Under the pieces are notes generated by a model. It was not told the origin of the DNA. It was given only the letters and a program-made list of their open reading frames with translations, and searched no databases. Shown piece after piece: positions 31,315 to 42,400 of a stretch of 64,000 nucleotides of DNA; the first letter of the stretch is position 1; the number at the start of each line of letters is the position of its first letter. Location: positions 2,108,001 to 2,172,000 of the forward strand of contig WFMF01000002.1 of assembly GCA_011033025.1 (NCBI GenBank), written 5' to 3'. The stretch comes from Beroe forskalii (Eukaryota; Ctenophora; Nuda; Beroida; Beroidae). A program made the position numbers and the translations under genes.

Positions 31315-33330
31315 TAACTCATTACTCAGTATAGTGATGTTTCTTCCAGTCCAATATTCTTTTTCAAGCATCATGCAATATCAAATGTTGTAATTTAGTA
31401 CAAGAAATTAAGAACGCAAAATATTAGGCAACATCAAATTAAGTATTTTTCCAAGCTCTTGTACATACTGGGATCATTGAATTAAGCAAGTTTCAAGACG
31501 AATAAAACGAAAAAGTATTATTTTAGACATTTCATGTTAGAACTTTCATGTTAGAAATTTCATGAGACGTTAATAAATTCCAGTATTAACATGATACGTC
31601 GAATGTATTGAAACGTTGGGTACTAATGTCTTAATGTAATTGTTGTTTTGATATTTCGGTATGAAATTTCAAATTTCTAACATCATACTTTGTCTTTTTA
31701 TTCGTCTTGAAACTCTTGTGCATAGTTCATAGTTATGACTTTATCATGTCATATCAATGTCATATCAATTCTTGATGTTACACCAAATTAAGCATTTATC
31801 GCATTGAGAATTGAGGGCTTAATCTTAAGTTATCTTAATTTCCTGTACTAAGGTATATTGTGTTGTCTTGTATATGATGAAAGAGTTCTATTTACCTTAT
31901 TGGCCCTTATCTAACCAGTCCTTAATAAGTTCTAACCTAAGGACAAACACGGTTTTGAGTTGTTTTTGTTTTTGGTTATTTTCAAAGGGTTAGTTTTAAA
32001 AATACCGGTATGCCGGTTAAACTGGGGACAATTATTGAAATAAAAGCCCCGACTTTTTAATTTAAGTCATATGAAACTTTTATTAACTTGCCTTGTACAG
32101 TGTTTAAGTTGCTTGAACATTATGTTATCATGACCTAATCATTATATGATACTAGGATTTGGTTTTGAAGATACAATTCACTTAGTATAGATTTTTAGAT
32201 TTGTTTTTGTGGCTCTTTTCGAGCAAAAATTCCTTGGTTGGGCAACTGCTAGTCTGAATGCTGATATCCCCAGAAATAAGGAAGGTATTCAATAATTAAA
32301 TATTAACTTCAAATAGAATTGGGTGTCTTGTGGTGCAGTCCTAGAACTCTAGAAGCCAGGGGGCCGAGAAAAAATAATTCATGAAATTAAACTCTCCTGG
32401 TTTGTAATATCTTTAATATTGGACCTCCCTTATATTTTGAGTATTGATGCATGTATAAAATCATCATTGGTTGTGACCTTTTCCAATAACAAAACCCTTG
32501 ATTTTGATGTTGTTGAAATTACCATAAGTTGAGGTTTTTCTTTCCAGTAAAATAGTTAGCCACAGGCCCACCCTCGGATGCTGGGTTTTTCGTCGTTCAG
32601 GCCCACTTTTTTCCACCACAGACCCACTTTTTAGAAGTCAGAAGAAACTTGATGACAAAAATAGTCCCATTTGAGACAATGTATGCCCATTAATCGATAC
32701 ATCACTGGCCCATTGCATTTGAGACATTAAAAAGCCCAAATGAGATCACACATATCCGTTTGAGACAAAACAGCTCCATTTGAGACACCACAGGCCAATA
32801 AAGGATTGCAGGCCCAAAATTTCACCACCACTACCCCCTATTTTTCAAAAATTCTCGGATTTCGAAATTAAAGACAAAATTTCAAAATACAGAAAAAAGT
32901 TCGTTCTAAGATGCCAGCCATCAGCGCATCCAGGAAAGAAAAACCTTACCATGAGTGAAATAAATCCAGTCCATAAGAGTGGCAAGTGAAGCTATAAAGA
33001 TTCAATACTGGCCCTCTGACACAGTGTAACTCGTCCTATAGGACCCATCAGGCCCTCATTATAGTGTAACAGACTCACCTCCAAGTGCCTTTTGGGCCAT
33101 CGGAGGCTCCCTTGTACCATTGGGATTGCTATAAATCTGTCAAGACTTGTCTCCAAGGGCCTTTATGCCTTTTGAGACTTGCTTATTTCGAGCATGTTAT
33201 CCTCACGAAATTGTACCTTCAAGCCCTATGGGTTTCGAGCATGTGAAGTGCCATGGGGACCTATCAACCCCTTGATAAGTTGATAAGTTGATAAGTTGAT
33301 ATATTGATACAATGTAATCAATAGAAGATG
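31315..33330. repeat. Segmental duplication, left copy of the spacer between zinc-finger genes
   Basis: Matches 57966-59960 closely over its whole length (same order, small indels). It includes an inverted-repeat element at about 31397-31853 (TTAGTAC ends, related to 39999-40185) and, at about 31896-32070, a piece related to the CCTTATTGGCC element at 41157. I see no coding exon. Confidence 0.75.
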
Positions 33331-33332
33331 TA

Positions 33333-33563
33333 ATGAATATCCATTCCACCACTAACAAGATATTCATGCAGATGAATGGAATTGGGTATAATGCAAGTCA
33401 ACCCTACGAATGTGTGCTTGGAAATGAATCGAACCAGCTTGAAGATATCTTCTCAGATCCTCTACCATATCAGTGTGATGGATGCAGTGCAAAGTATAAA
33501 TTTAATGATGATTTAGAAGCTCACAGGAAATCTGTTCATTTAGATAACCGTCCATACCAATGC
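33333..33563 (+). pseudogene. Truncated zinc-finger copy C
   Basis: Seventy-seven codons near-identical to the start of intact copy E (59963), through the first finger and YQC of the second. Homology stops abruptly at 33563; what follows (CCCCCCATTTCTAGG onward) is unrelated. The frame runs on to 33626 with non-homologous residues. Confidence 0.8.
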
Positions 33564-34200
33564 AGACCCCCCATTTCTAGGGGGACGGCGACATTTTCAG
33601 TTTGTCATTTTTCTTGCATGTTTTGACACATTTCTCGGCGCTTTTGTCACTTTTGTCGTTTCGACACTTTTGTATTTGACACCATTCTGTCATAGTCTCT
33701 TTTGTTTCATTTTGGACAGTTTTTGACGCTTTGTCGCGTTTTGACCTTTGTACTCTTTTACTGTTTGTCGCTTTTGACCCTTTTGTCGCATTTAGTTTTT
33801 GGCGCATTTCGACGTTTTGGCATTTGGCGCTTTTGGGTTTTCCTTTTTGGCTTTTATCGCATTTTTGACCTTTTGGGCGCCATTTGTCGTGTTTATCAGG
33901 TTGATTTACGTCATAAAATCAGTTTGATGCATCACATGGCACTCATTCCATAGAAGTGATATTTCTCATAAATCGGCCTTCGTGCAAGCCTAAAAAGTGG
34001 GCGTGGTCCAGACAGGAGCCTTGGAGAGAAATATCGTTGGTTGCATCGCGTTTCTCTGCATGGACTGTATATAATGCGGATTCATTCTACATTAATTCTA
34101 GTATTTTACGATTTTGGGCGCGAAGTGCCATAAATGACCGTGGCCCAAAATGGGTGGCGACAATGAAATAATTATAAACATTGTCGCCAAGTCTAAAATC
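33564..34200. repeat. TTTTGTCGC-rich low-complexity region and GGCGACA inverted motifs
   Basis: From 33590 to about 33890, T-rich sequence with repeating TTTTGNCGC-like words; CTAGGGGGACGGCGACA near the left end and GGGTGGCGACAATG / CATTGTCGCC near 34150-34190 hint at an inverted-repeat element. No gene recognised. Confidence 0.45.
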
Positions 34201-34693
34201 CAATGTCTTATCTATAGAGGTGTATGGGTATACTAAAAACATAACAAAATACTGAATATCGATTTCCTAATTCAAAGATTGACATAAGAGGCGGAAGAGA
34301 CTAAATTGTGAATCATCAGCGGTTACCCTACAGTTGTAAGGTCTCCCTGCCATCGCAAAGAACCATTTCCAACTTTGTATAATATAATTAAACATTCCAC
34401 ATGCACGGTATTCCATCTGATCTTTTATTATTACGAATTTTAACTGAAACTCTCGATCTTTTACTAAAATAACTAAATATACTTTTTTGGCGTACCTATC
34501 TATCACTTATTCTACTATTCTAAAATCACTATTATAGGTACTAAAATTTTAATCTAACTTTTGATTTAAATTTTAATTATTTTTGAAATGAAATTTTATT
34601 TAAATATAATGATACTCCGACTGTTAGGTCTAAACAATTGGAGCTTTCTCAGCTGTATATAATATTATTTTGATTCAAATTTCTTTAACTCAG

Positions 34694-35249
34694 CTGATAG
34701 GCAACTATGTCTCGTTGTTAAATCAACATTTGACGGGCAGCAGAGCACAGGTCACCGGAAGCAGAGTCCTCTTTACTCCTGGTACTCTGGTAGGTACACT
34801 CCTGATACACTGAACCAGCCTGAGCATATTATTATTAAAGTATTAAGAGATTAAGATATTGGCCCGTATCAGAAAAGAGGGATCCCCTTAAAATCGGGAA
34901 ACGCTTAAAAATAAGGAAAATGCTCCAAAAGTAAAGAAAAAGGTCGCTTGAGGAGCATAGGGTGGGTTATGACTTATGAGTGGAAAGGGGTGGGTTATGA
35001 GTGGAAAGGGGTGAGTTATGAGTGGAAAGGGGAGGGTTATGAGTGGAAAGGGATGGGTTATGAGTGGAAAGGGGTGGGTTATGAGTGGGTTATTATAGGT
35101 ATTTTATCATTGATAAATACTTTAATTACTTAGTAACCTTTCAGCCACAGTCTGTAAGCTGTGACTGCAGTTCCTCTGGCTGCGTTGTTTATCAGTCGTC
35201 AAGAGAAGCTTACGCCGCCACAGAGCCGTACACCATCGCAGAAGAGTGA
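34694..35249 (+). CDS. Possible two-exon coding fragment (uncertain)
   Basis: Two stretches with good splice sites: 34694-34789 (acceptor TTTAACTCAG, donor GTAGGT, 32 codons, LIGNYVSLLNQHLTG onward) and 35145-35249 (acceptor CCTTTCAG, ending TGA). They join in phase into about 66 residues. I do not recognise the protein and see no upstream start. It may be a fragment of a gene interrupted by repeats, or chance. The intron contains a 21-bp minisatellite. Confidence 0.25.
34955..35090. repeat. Minisatellite, 21-bp unit TATGAGTGGAAAGGGGTGGGT
   Basis: About six tandem copies. The open frame across it is translated repeat. Confidence 0.8.
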
Positions 35250-35513
35250 TCGTCAACAGTCGCAACTCGCAACACCCACAGATTCACAGCCAAGCACAGG
35301 TACTGACACTGGGCCAGCATAGGAGCATATCAATAGGAAGTATTTCTGAAAATGTTATTGCTTTAGACTTGTTTGAAAAAAAACCCACAATGGGGCTGCA
35401 GGCATGTGCCGAAACATAAATAAAACTACATTGAATGTAATGGTTAAGTAAGTGAGTAACCACAATCAATCAACAATGATCAACTCCTAGCCGATTGCCC
35501 AATTTGGGTGGGC

Positions 35514-35708
35514 GACATGTCATCTCACGACATTTCATCTCAGGACACTTCATCTCCGTGTCCTGACCCTAACCATAACCCTAACCCAAACCCTAACCCA
35601 AACCCTAATCCTTACCCTAACCCTAACCCTAACCTTTGCGTAGAGCTGACACATTGCGAGATAAAGTGTCCTGAGATGAAGTGTGAAGTGTCGTGAGATG
35701 AAATGTCC
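35514..35708. repeat. Small inverted repeat around a telomere-like CCCTAA core
   Basis: Flanking words such as CATCTCACGACATTTCATCT recur inverted at 35666-35705 with a core of CCCTAA/CCCAAA repeats (about 35565-35635). The core resembles the animal telomere repeat but is short, degenerate and enclosed. Similar GAGATAAAGTGCCGTGAGG words recur near 36400, 38240 and 38545. A poly-C run follows at 35711-35726. Confidence 0.6.
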
Positions 35709-35751
35709 GTTCCCCCCCCCCCCCCCAATTTATAGGCCTTAAAGTTAAATA

Positions 35752-36212
35752 CCTTAACCTCCGAAAATATAGTCGGCCTATTTCTTAGTCTAAATTCGAA
35801 TTTCGACTATAAATTTGGCAAACCATAATTATTACCGACTATAGAAACCGCAGACTTCAGTTTTCCCATCATAATTTTTGTAGGTTTTTGGGATTCAGCA
35901 TATTATGAGAGAGCAACCTGGTCTGAGAATGGATTGATACGGCGTCATTCTAGCATTTGAGATCGTTTTGTTAGAATTAAGAATGTTGTAGGGATGTACT
36001 CAGTCAGCCATACTAAAATTTACGATTTTCGATAATCGGAAATAGAAATTTAAGGAAAAACGCTTTGAAAATCAAAATTTGAGGCTTGAAATCGCCAAAA
36101 ATGCCGACTAAAACTTTGGCCGACTATATGCCCAGACCCTCTGTGACTAACATTTTACGACTATAATAATTCCGACTATATTTCTACCCAACTAAAATAT
36201 TGGAGGTTAAGG
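35752..36212. mobile_element. MITE with CCTTAACCTCC ends and TA duplication
   Basis: Terminal inverted repeats CCTTAACCTCC / GGAGGTTAAGG with further inverted words (TATAGTCGG) just inside; flanked by TA at 35750-35751 and 36213-36214. 461 bp, non-coding. Confidence 0.8.
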
Positions 36213-36478
36213 TATACACAATTACCATAACCCTATTAGTATATTCCATAATATTAATATGAACAAATGTATTATAGAGTTACTAGATTCTTGCAAGTTA
36301 GGGTTTATATGGTTAATATGATATGGGTCAGGGTCAAGGGTTTTGGTAAGGTTCGGGTTATGGTTAAAACTTAAAGTCAGAGTCAGAGAAAGAGAGAGAA
36401 AGTGCCGTGAGGTAGTGTCGTGAGGTAAAATATCAAAACCTGTAATATGGGAGGGTTCCGTTAAAACTTGATTATCTG

Positions 36479-39400
36479 CTACTGCATTTGGCTATGATCC
36501 TGCGCTGCAGGTTCGTTGTCGATAAAAACTGTCTTCAAGAAATGGAGGCCACCCTTTTCGAAAGAGCTCTGGATAGCGTCAGGATAGCGGTGCTTCTGAA
36601 ATTGGATAAAACTTTGGTACTTTGGTGACAATGACACGTTACGATTTTTCATTTACAAGCATTAAGTTCACAATTGAGGTACTGATATGACATATTAAAT
36701 TAAGAAACCTTCTTCAAGATCTTTGTGGGGACCTTTTCCACGAGGTGGTTAAGGTACAAGTCAGAACTCAGCACCAATGCTTCCAATGCATGTCCGAGGT
36801 TGCGTTGGAAGCTTCCATGCCATGAGCGATGTGCCCTGATAAAGAAATTGACACCGTGACCAACATTTTAAATTATCATAATGAATGCTTTGGACGACTG
36901 GCTAAAAACTGTTGGACTTAAGTCCACAGCGGACCCTCAGCGGGTCCGCTGTGGACTTCACTAAAGTCCACCATGGAAAATTTTTTGTGGACTTTGGTGG
37001 ACTCCAGCTACGGACTTTTTGAAAGTCCGCCACGGATCAGTGATAGACACTCCACCGAAAAAGTCCACCAAAACAGTCCGCCGCGGAGTGAAATCGCGTG
37101 GAGTAAAGTCCACCTCGGAGTTTTTGTCCACCTGTGGAGTCCACCAATGGAGTCCACTACAGCGTAGGCCAATATTTATAGAGTGGAGTCCACCAGCAGA
37201 GAGGGGCAAAGTTTTACCACAGGAACATGGCCAAGATTAGCCTCCATAAACCTCCATGGAAGCTCAGTGGAGGCTCCATGGAGGCTGAGTGGAGCCTAGT
37301 GGAGGATGAGTGGAGCTTACTCCTAGTGGAGGCTGAGTGGAGACTAGTAGAAGCTGAGTGGAGCCTAGTGAAGGCTGAGTGGAGCCTAGTGGAGGCTCAG
37401 TGGAGCCTAGTGGAGGCTCAGTGGAGCCTAGTGGAGGCTCAGTGGAGCCTATTGGAGGCTGAGTAGAGCCAAGTGGAGGCTGAGTGGAGCTTAGTGGAGG
37501 CTTGTTGGAGCCTAGTAGAGGCTGAGTGGAGCCTAGTGGAGGCTGACTGGAGCCTAGTGGAGGCTAAGTAGAGCCTAGTGGAGGCTGAGTGGAGGCTGAG
37601 TGGAGCCTATTGGAGGCAGAGTGGAGCCAAGTGGAGGCTGAGTGGAGGCTTGTTGGAGCCTAGTCGAGGCTGAGTGGAGCCTAGTGGAGGCTGAGTTGAG
37701 CATAGTGGAGGCTGAGTGGAGACTAGTAGAGGCTGAGTGGAGCCTAGTGAAGGCTGAGTGGAGCCTAGTGGAGGCTCATTGGAGCCTAGTGGAGGCTCAT
37801 TGGAGCCTAGTGGAGGCCGAGTGGAGCCTAGTGGAGGCTGAGTGGAGCCTAGTGGAGGCTGAGTGGAGCCTAGTGGAGGCTGAGTGGAGGCTGAATGGAG
37901 GCTGAATGGAGGCTGAGTGGAGCCTAGTGGAGGCTGAGTGGAGGATCAGTGGAGCCTCCTGAAGGCTGAGTGGAGCCTATTGCCCTAATGGAGGCTGAGT
38001 GGAGGCTGAGTGGAGCCTAGTGGAGGCTGAGTGGAGCCTAGTAGAGGATGAGTGGAGCCTAGTGGAGGCTCAGTGGAGCTTAGTGGAGGCTGAGTGGAGC
38101 CTAATGGAGGCTGAGTGGAGCCTAGTAGAGGCTCAGTAGAGCCAAGTGGAGGCTCAGTAGAGCCTATTGGAGTTTTTTAGCCGAACGACTTACTATAAGT
38201 ATATTTATAGGACAGAGTTAAGGTCAGAAGAGCGAGATAAAGTGCCGTGAGGTAAAAACTAAAAGTATACTGTACTCCTCATTTTCATTGGTCAATTGGC
38301 ATTACGAGATCATATAATCTCACCTTGCGAAGCGTACATGCTTTTGAAGAGCTTCTATTCCCTCCTCCGACATCTCACTCAGTCCACGTCCATCATTTTC
38401 CTCGATGATTTCCCAGCTATGTGCTAGAACCTGGATCAAGGTAAAAATTAGAAGTTTGATTGGGAAATATAATTGAATTGAATTGAATTGAATTGAATTG
38501 AATTGAATTGAGTAAAACAGGAAATGGTCAAGATAAACCGATTAAGTGTCGCGAGATAGAATGCCCTGAGATGTAATGTCCAGTTTAAGTTTAACAACGA
38601 TACAGCATTTTTCTCAGTAAAAAACGATAGAAGTCCGTAGAACTTACAGCGTGTAGGGTCTCATTCATGACGGCCCAAGGGAAGTGATGAATTATGTGAA
38701 TCCCTATGAGATGGCACACCCTTTTGTACACGTCGAGATTGACTTTCCTGTTGGAGTTTATCACCCTGATCACAACGTGTAACAGTTCTGATATAAGAGC
38801 AAGCTTTTCGCCCTTAGCCTTGCTTGTCATGATTTCTGGAAGAACGTCTTTACCATAGTAGATGAAATCCTTTGCCTTGTTTCCTGAAATAGATGCAATT
38901 CATTTTATACCAACTGCTATAATACTGCGATCAACGAGTACCTTCTTTTTTATAAAAGTGAATACCAGCCTGTAGGTGAAGTTACAAATGATAGAAATTT
39001 ATATCAAGACTTATGGTCAACTTATGAATATGTGATAACCTACTAATCCTCCTCCAGTATGTCCGCTGCCAACATCTTTCAGAACTAGCTTAAAACGACC
39101 ATGTTTCAACTGAAAATATGATATGTTTATATACTATCGGGCATTATTAGAGTATTTGGGTGGACATTTATATAAGTCCAATTTATATAAATTGATTCAA
39201 CCAGCCGTGCGTGGTCAATGGCCATTTTTTTGAAGGTTTTACTTCTATTCCAATTACAGCCGTACGGCCAATGACAGGAATCGAAGGATTCAAGTATAAT
39301 CAAGCCAGTGACGGTTAAGGAAGTGTAATCCATACTTTCGTCGCCCGAGACTTCGCTGCAATGGGCAGCTCCTCATTTAACCCTCCCGCACAGTTTCCTG

Positions 39401-42400
39401 TACGCTCGGCTGAGTGAACCGTCGGGCTGCATAGGCTCAAGATGAATCTTTTACCCTTAGCTCAGTGGCGCTGGACCGGAATCGAACCCCGGATCTTTCG
39501 ATCCTGTGCTCAACTCGATACCAATACACCACTGGCCAATACCAAGAGGAAATTGCTCAAAATTGACAAGAAGTGTATAAATCACCTTATTCAGAACAAC
39601 ACTCTCCTCTGCACTGAAAAGATCCTTTAATTCACCCGTCATGTTCCACTGTTCTTTTCCGTCGTATTGTTTGTTGGCGGCGTAGCTGAAGTTTTAATTA
39701 TTTATCATATTCATAATTTAACAGATAACGTCATGAGATCTAAATTCTAATTGCAATAGCATTTGTCTTGAATCTCTTGAAAATTTATTAATTTATCGTC
39801 ATATTTAGGCAAATGAAAATCGCTTGTCAGTTGTCCAACGCCGATCACTGATTAGCGCCGATCAGCGCCTACCAGGCGCTGATCGGCTATATACCGCCGA
39901 TCGGCGATGATGGAAAATCGACCTCTCCTTTCTCTATTAGCGGTCGTCAGCGCTGATCAGCACCGATAGAAAGAGGTCAAATTTCCATTAGCACTCTACC
40001 TTAGTACATGAAATTAAGAACTCCGAAAATTAAGAACGCACATTATTAGGCAACACCAAATTAAGCATTTTTCATAGCTATTTTGCTTATTATCTATCAT
40101 ATCAATTTTTGACGTTACACCAAATTAAGCATTTTTTGCGGCCTGAGTGCTTAATTTTCTGCTTACTTAATTTCATGTACTAAGGTATATCGGCGTTGAT
40201 GAGCGCGCCAATCGGCGCTGACAACTCCCGATAGATTGAGGTCAATGTTCCATCATCGCCGATCAGCGCCTATAGGGCCGCATAGGCGGTACAGCCGATC
40301 TGCAGCGCCTGGTAGGCGCTGGACAGGTGCCGATCGGCGCCGAGTCGTTGATTTTGCAATAATATGATCAATTGCCATATCGCTAAAATAGATGATTTTA
40401 GTATTCAATGGACTCTTTGAACATTTGAAGTAATAATTACATGTTTGATTTCACTGCAACAGTCAGAACCCATCTGGCGATGTTAATTGCTGCATGAGTT
40501 ATGACGATACCATGTGCGATTCCGTAAGGTATCTGTGTCCACCCATTCCTATCGCCACTGAGCATCTCAACGTCAATTGTGCCATCTGCGGCCAGGAACT
40601 TCTTGTACTCCTCCATTTTCTCTTCTTTGTTGAACTCAATGAAGGAGTCCTGTGATCATTAGATTATGTCCTATTTTCAGTATCATAATTAATATCACTT
40701 GTTTGGCTGCGGAATAATGTGCAGAAAAATGCAGAAAATACCTATTTTGGAACAGCAACTCACATGCACCCTGACTCCTCCTGCCGTATGATACTGAGCT
40801 TGTGTAATACTGCACAGGGTGCAGTATGCCCCTCCACGTCCCATCATTGCCTTGCGAGACTTTCCGTCCAATTTGCAAGTCTTGTATTCGCAAAATACCG
40901 CAAACTCTGTTTTGTCAACCTTGTATGTGTAATGCCACTTTCCGTCAGGATAACTGGGTAATTGATTAGTATATATAAATGATCGATGACCATTATTAAT
41001 ATTTATAATATTGGTGGATTAGAAATTTGGCGTAATCATTACACCGAACAATTTTTCCCGCGCCCACCTAGTATATAGCTATATGTCTAGGCAAAAATAT
41101 ATGAATATCAGATATCTTACAAATTGTTTGCATTATTTTGGAACTTCAAAACGATACCTTATTGGCCTTTATTTAGCCGGTCTGTTTTTAACCGGCCCTA
41201 TGGACAAAATCGAATCATTTTTGAACCATTTTAACCGGCCCCTTGGACAACATTTCTTCAAGTGGTTGCCAAACCAAGAAATTTTTGCCCGAAAATAGTC
41301 ACGAAAACGTACTTATACTGTGTAAATTGCATCAAAAACCCATATCCTGGTCTAATATCATGATTCAGGTCATTATTTGTGTTCTTCAATGACGGTCAAA
41401 TGAATTTAACACTACATAAGTAGTAAAAGTTTCATCTGACCTTAATCAACTGGGCTTTAATTAAATCGGCCCCAGTTTAATACCGGCCATTTTTTAACCG
41501 GCCCTTTGGACAAAAATATCAAAGTTGTTTTGTCCTTAAGGGCCGGTTAAATAAGGGCCAATAAGGTAATAGGGAAAATAATGAGCGCATGACATATAAT
41601 TTGGCACACATTGAAATTGCTATTCAACTATATGAACTTTGATTCAACCAGCCCTTAATTTAACCTTGTAATTAGTGGCCTTATTGTCAAAAAATTATCC
41701 AATTAACTGAAAACTATACAATATACCTTTCCATTAGATACTGTTGCAATTCAGCTGTTTCCTTCTCCATGACCAGAGAAAGCGGCTTAAGATTCTTGTA
41801 AGAGCTGGGATCTTTGACTCTGTAGAAAACTTTTCCAGGGGTCACATCTGGGTTACCTTCTTCTAGAGTGTCGCCCTGGTACGGTATATCTTTATAAGGA
41901 GACAAACTGATAGTTATGATAAAGATTAGCTTATAAACATGTTTATAAGATAATAGCTTATAGACATCGATAGTACGAGCGAATGTCGCTGACACCCTGC
42001 CCCACGAGTGTGACACACGTTGCCATGTCATTGTTGAGTCACGGGATGTGTCAGAGCCGTGTCAAAATTGTTTCGTTTTCAGTAATATAACTATATAACA
42101 CTTGTATCGCGGCAGGTGTGTCACAGATGTGTCGCAGGTGTGTCAGCGTCATTAGCTCGTACAATCCAATATGATGTTTAGGTATTACGAGGTTGGAAAT
42201 ACCTTATCGGACATAATTATCACGGACATTACATTCACGCTGAGCACCTCAGCGTGAATATTAATGTCCGTGAAAATTTTGTCCGTGATACTTATGTCCG
42301 TGATTTTCAGGTCCGTGAAAATCAAGTCCGGTATTTCCTCTTAAAATTTCTTGGGTAGAGACGCAAAATTTCTGACTTCATCTCATTAAATGCACAAATA

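Noticed and set aside
33020-33026. CACAGTG heptamers, identical to the RSS consensus, at 33020 and 59649 on both sides of the RAG1-like gene
   Set aside because: They are paralogous positions of the duplicated spacer, no nonamer-like A-rich motif follows at 12 or 23 bp, and no inverted partner was found; a 7-mer occurs by chance at this rate.
31315-33330. Small frames in the duplicated spacer (for example 32780-32989)
   Set aside because: Neither frame position nor residues are conserved between the two spacer copies, so they are unlikely to be coding.
35565-35635. A chromosome end or internal fusion scar
   Set aside because: Only about ten degenerate CCCTAA-like units, enclosed by inverted repeats, with genes and repeats continuing on both sides.
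37227-37905. Open frames of repeated WSLVEAE peptides, and CYELIGV peptides at 50902-52151
   Set aside because: They are translations of 21-bp tandem repeats, whose length is a multiple of three, so any stop-free unit stays open.
39465-39540. A functional tRNA gene on the - strand
   Set aside because: A and B boxes are present but the anticodon arm has a 4-base loop and the acceptor stem does not pair well; a SINE head is more likely.
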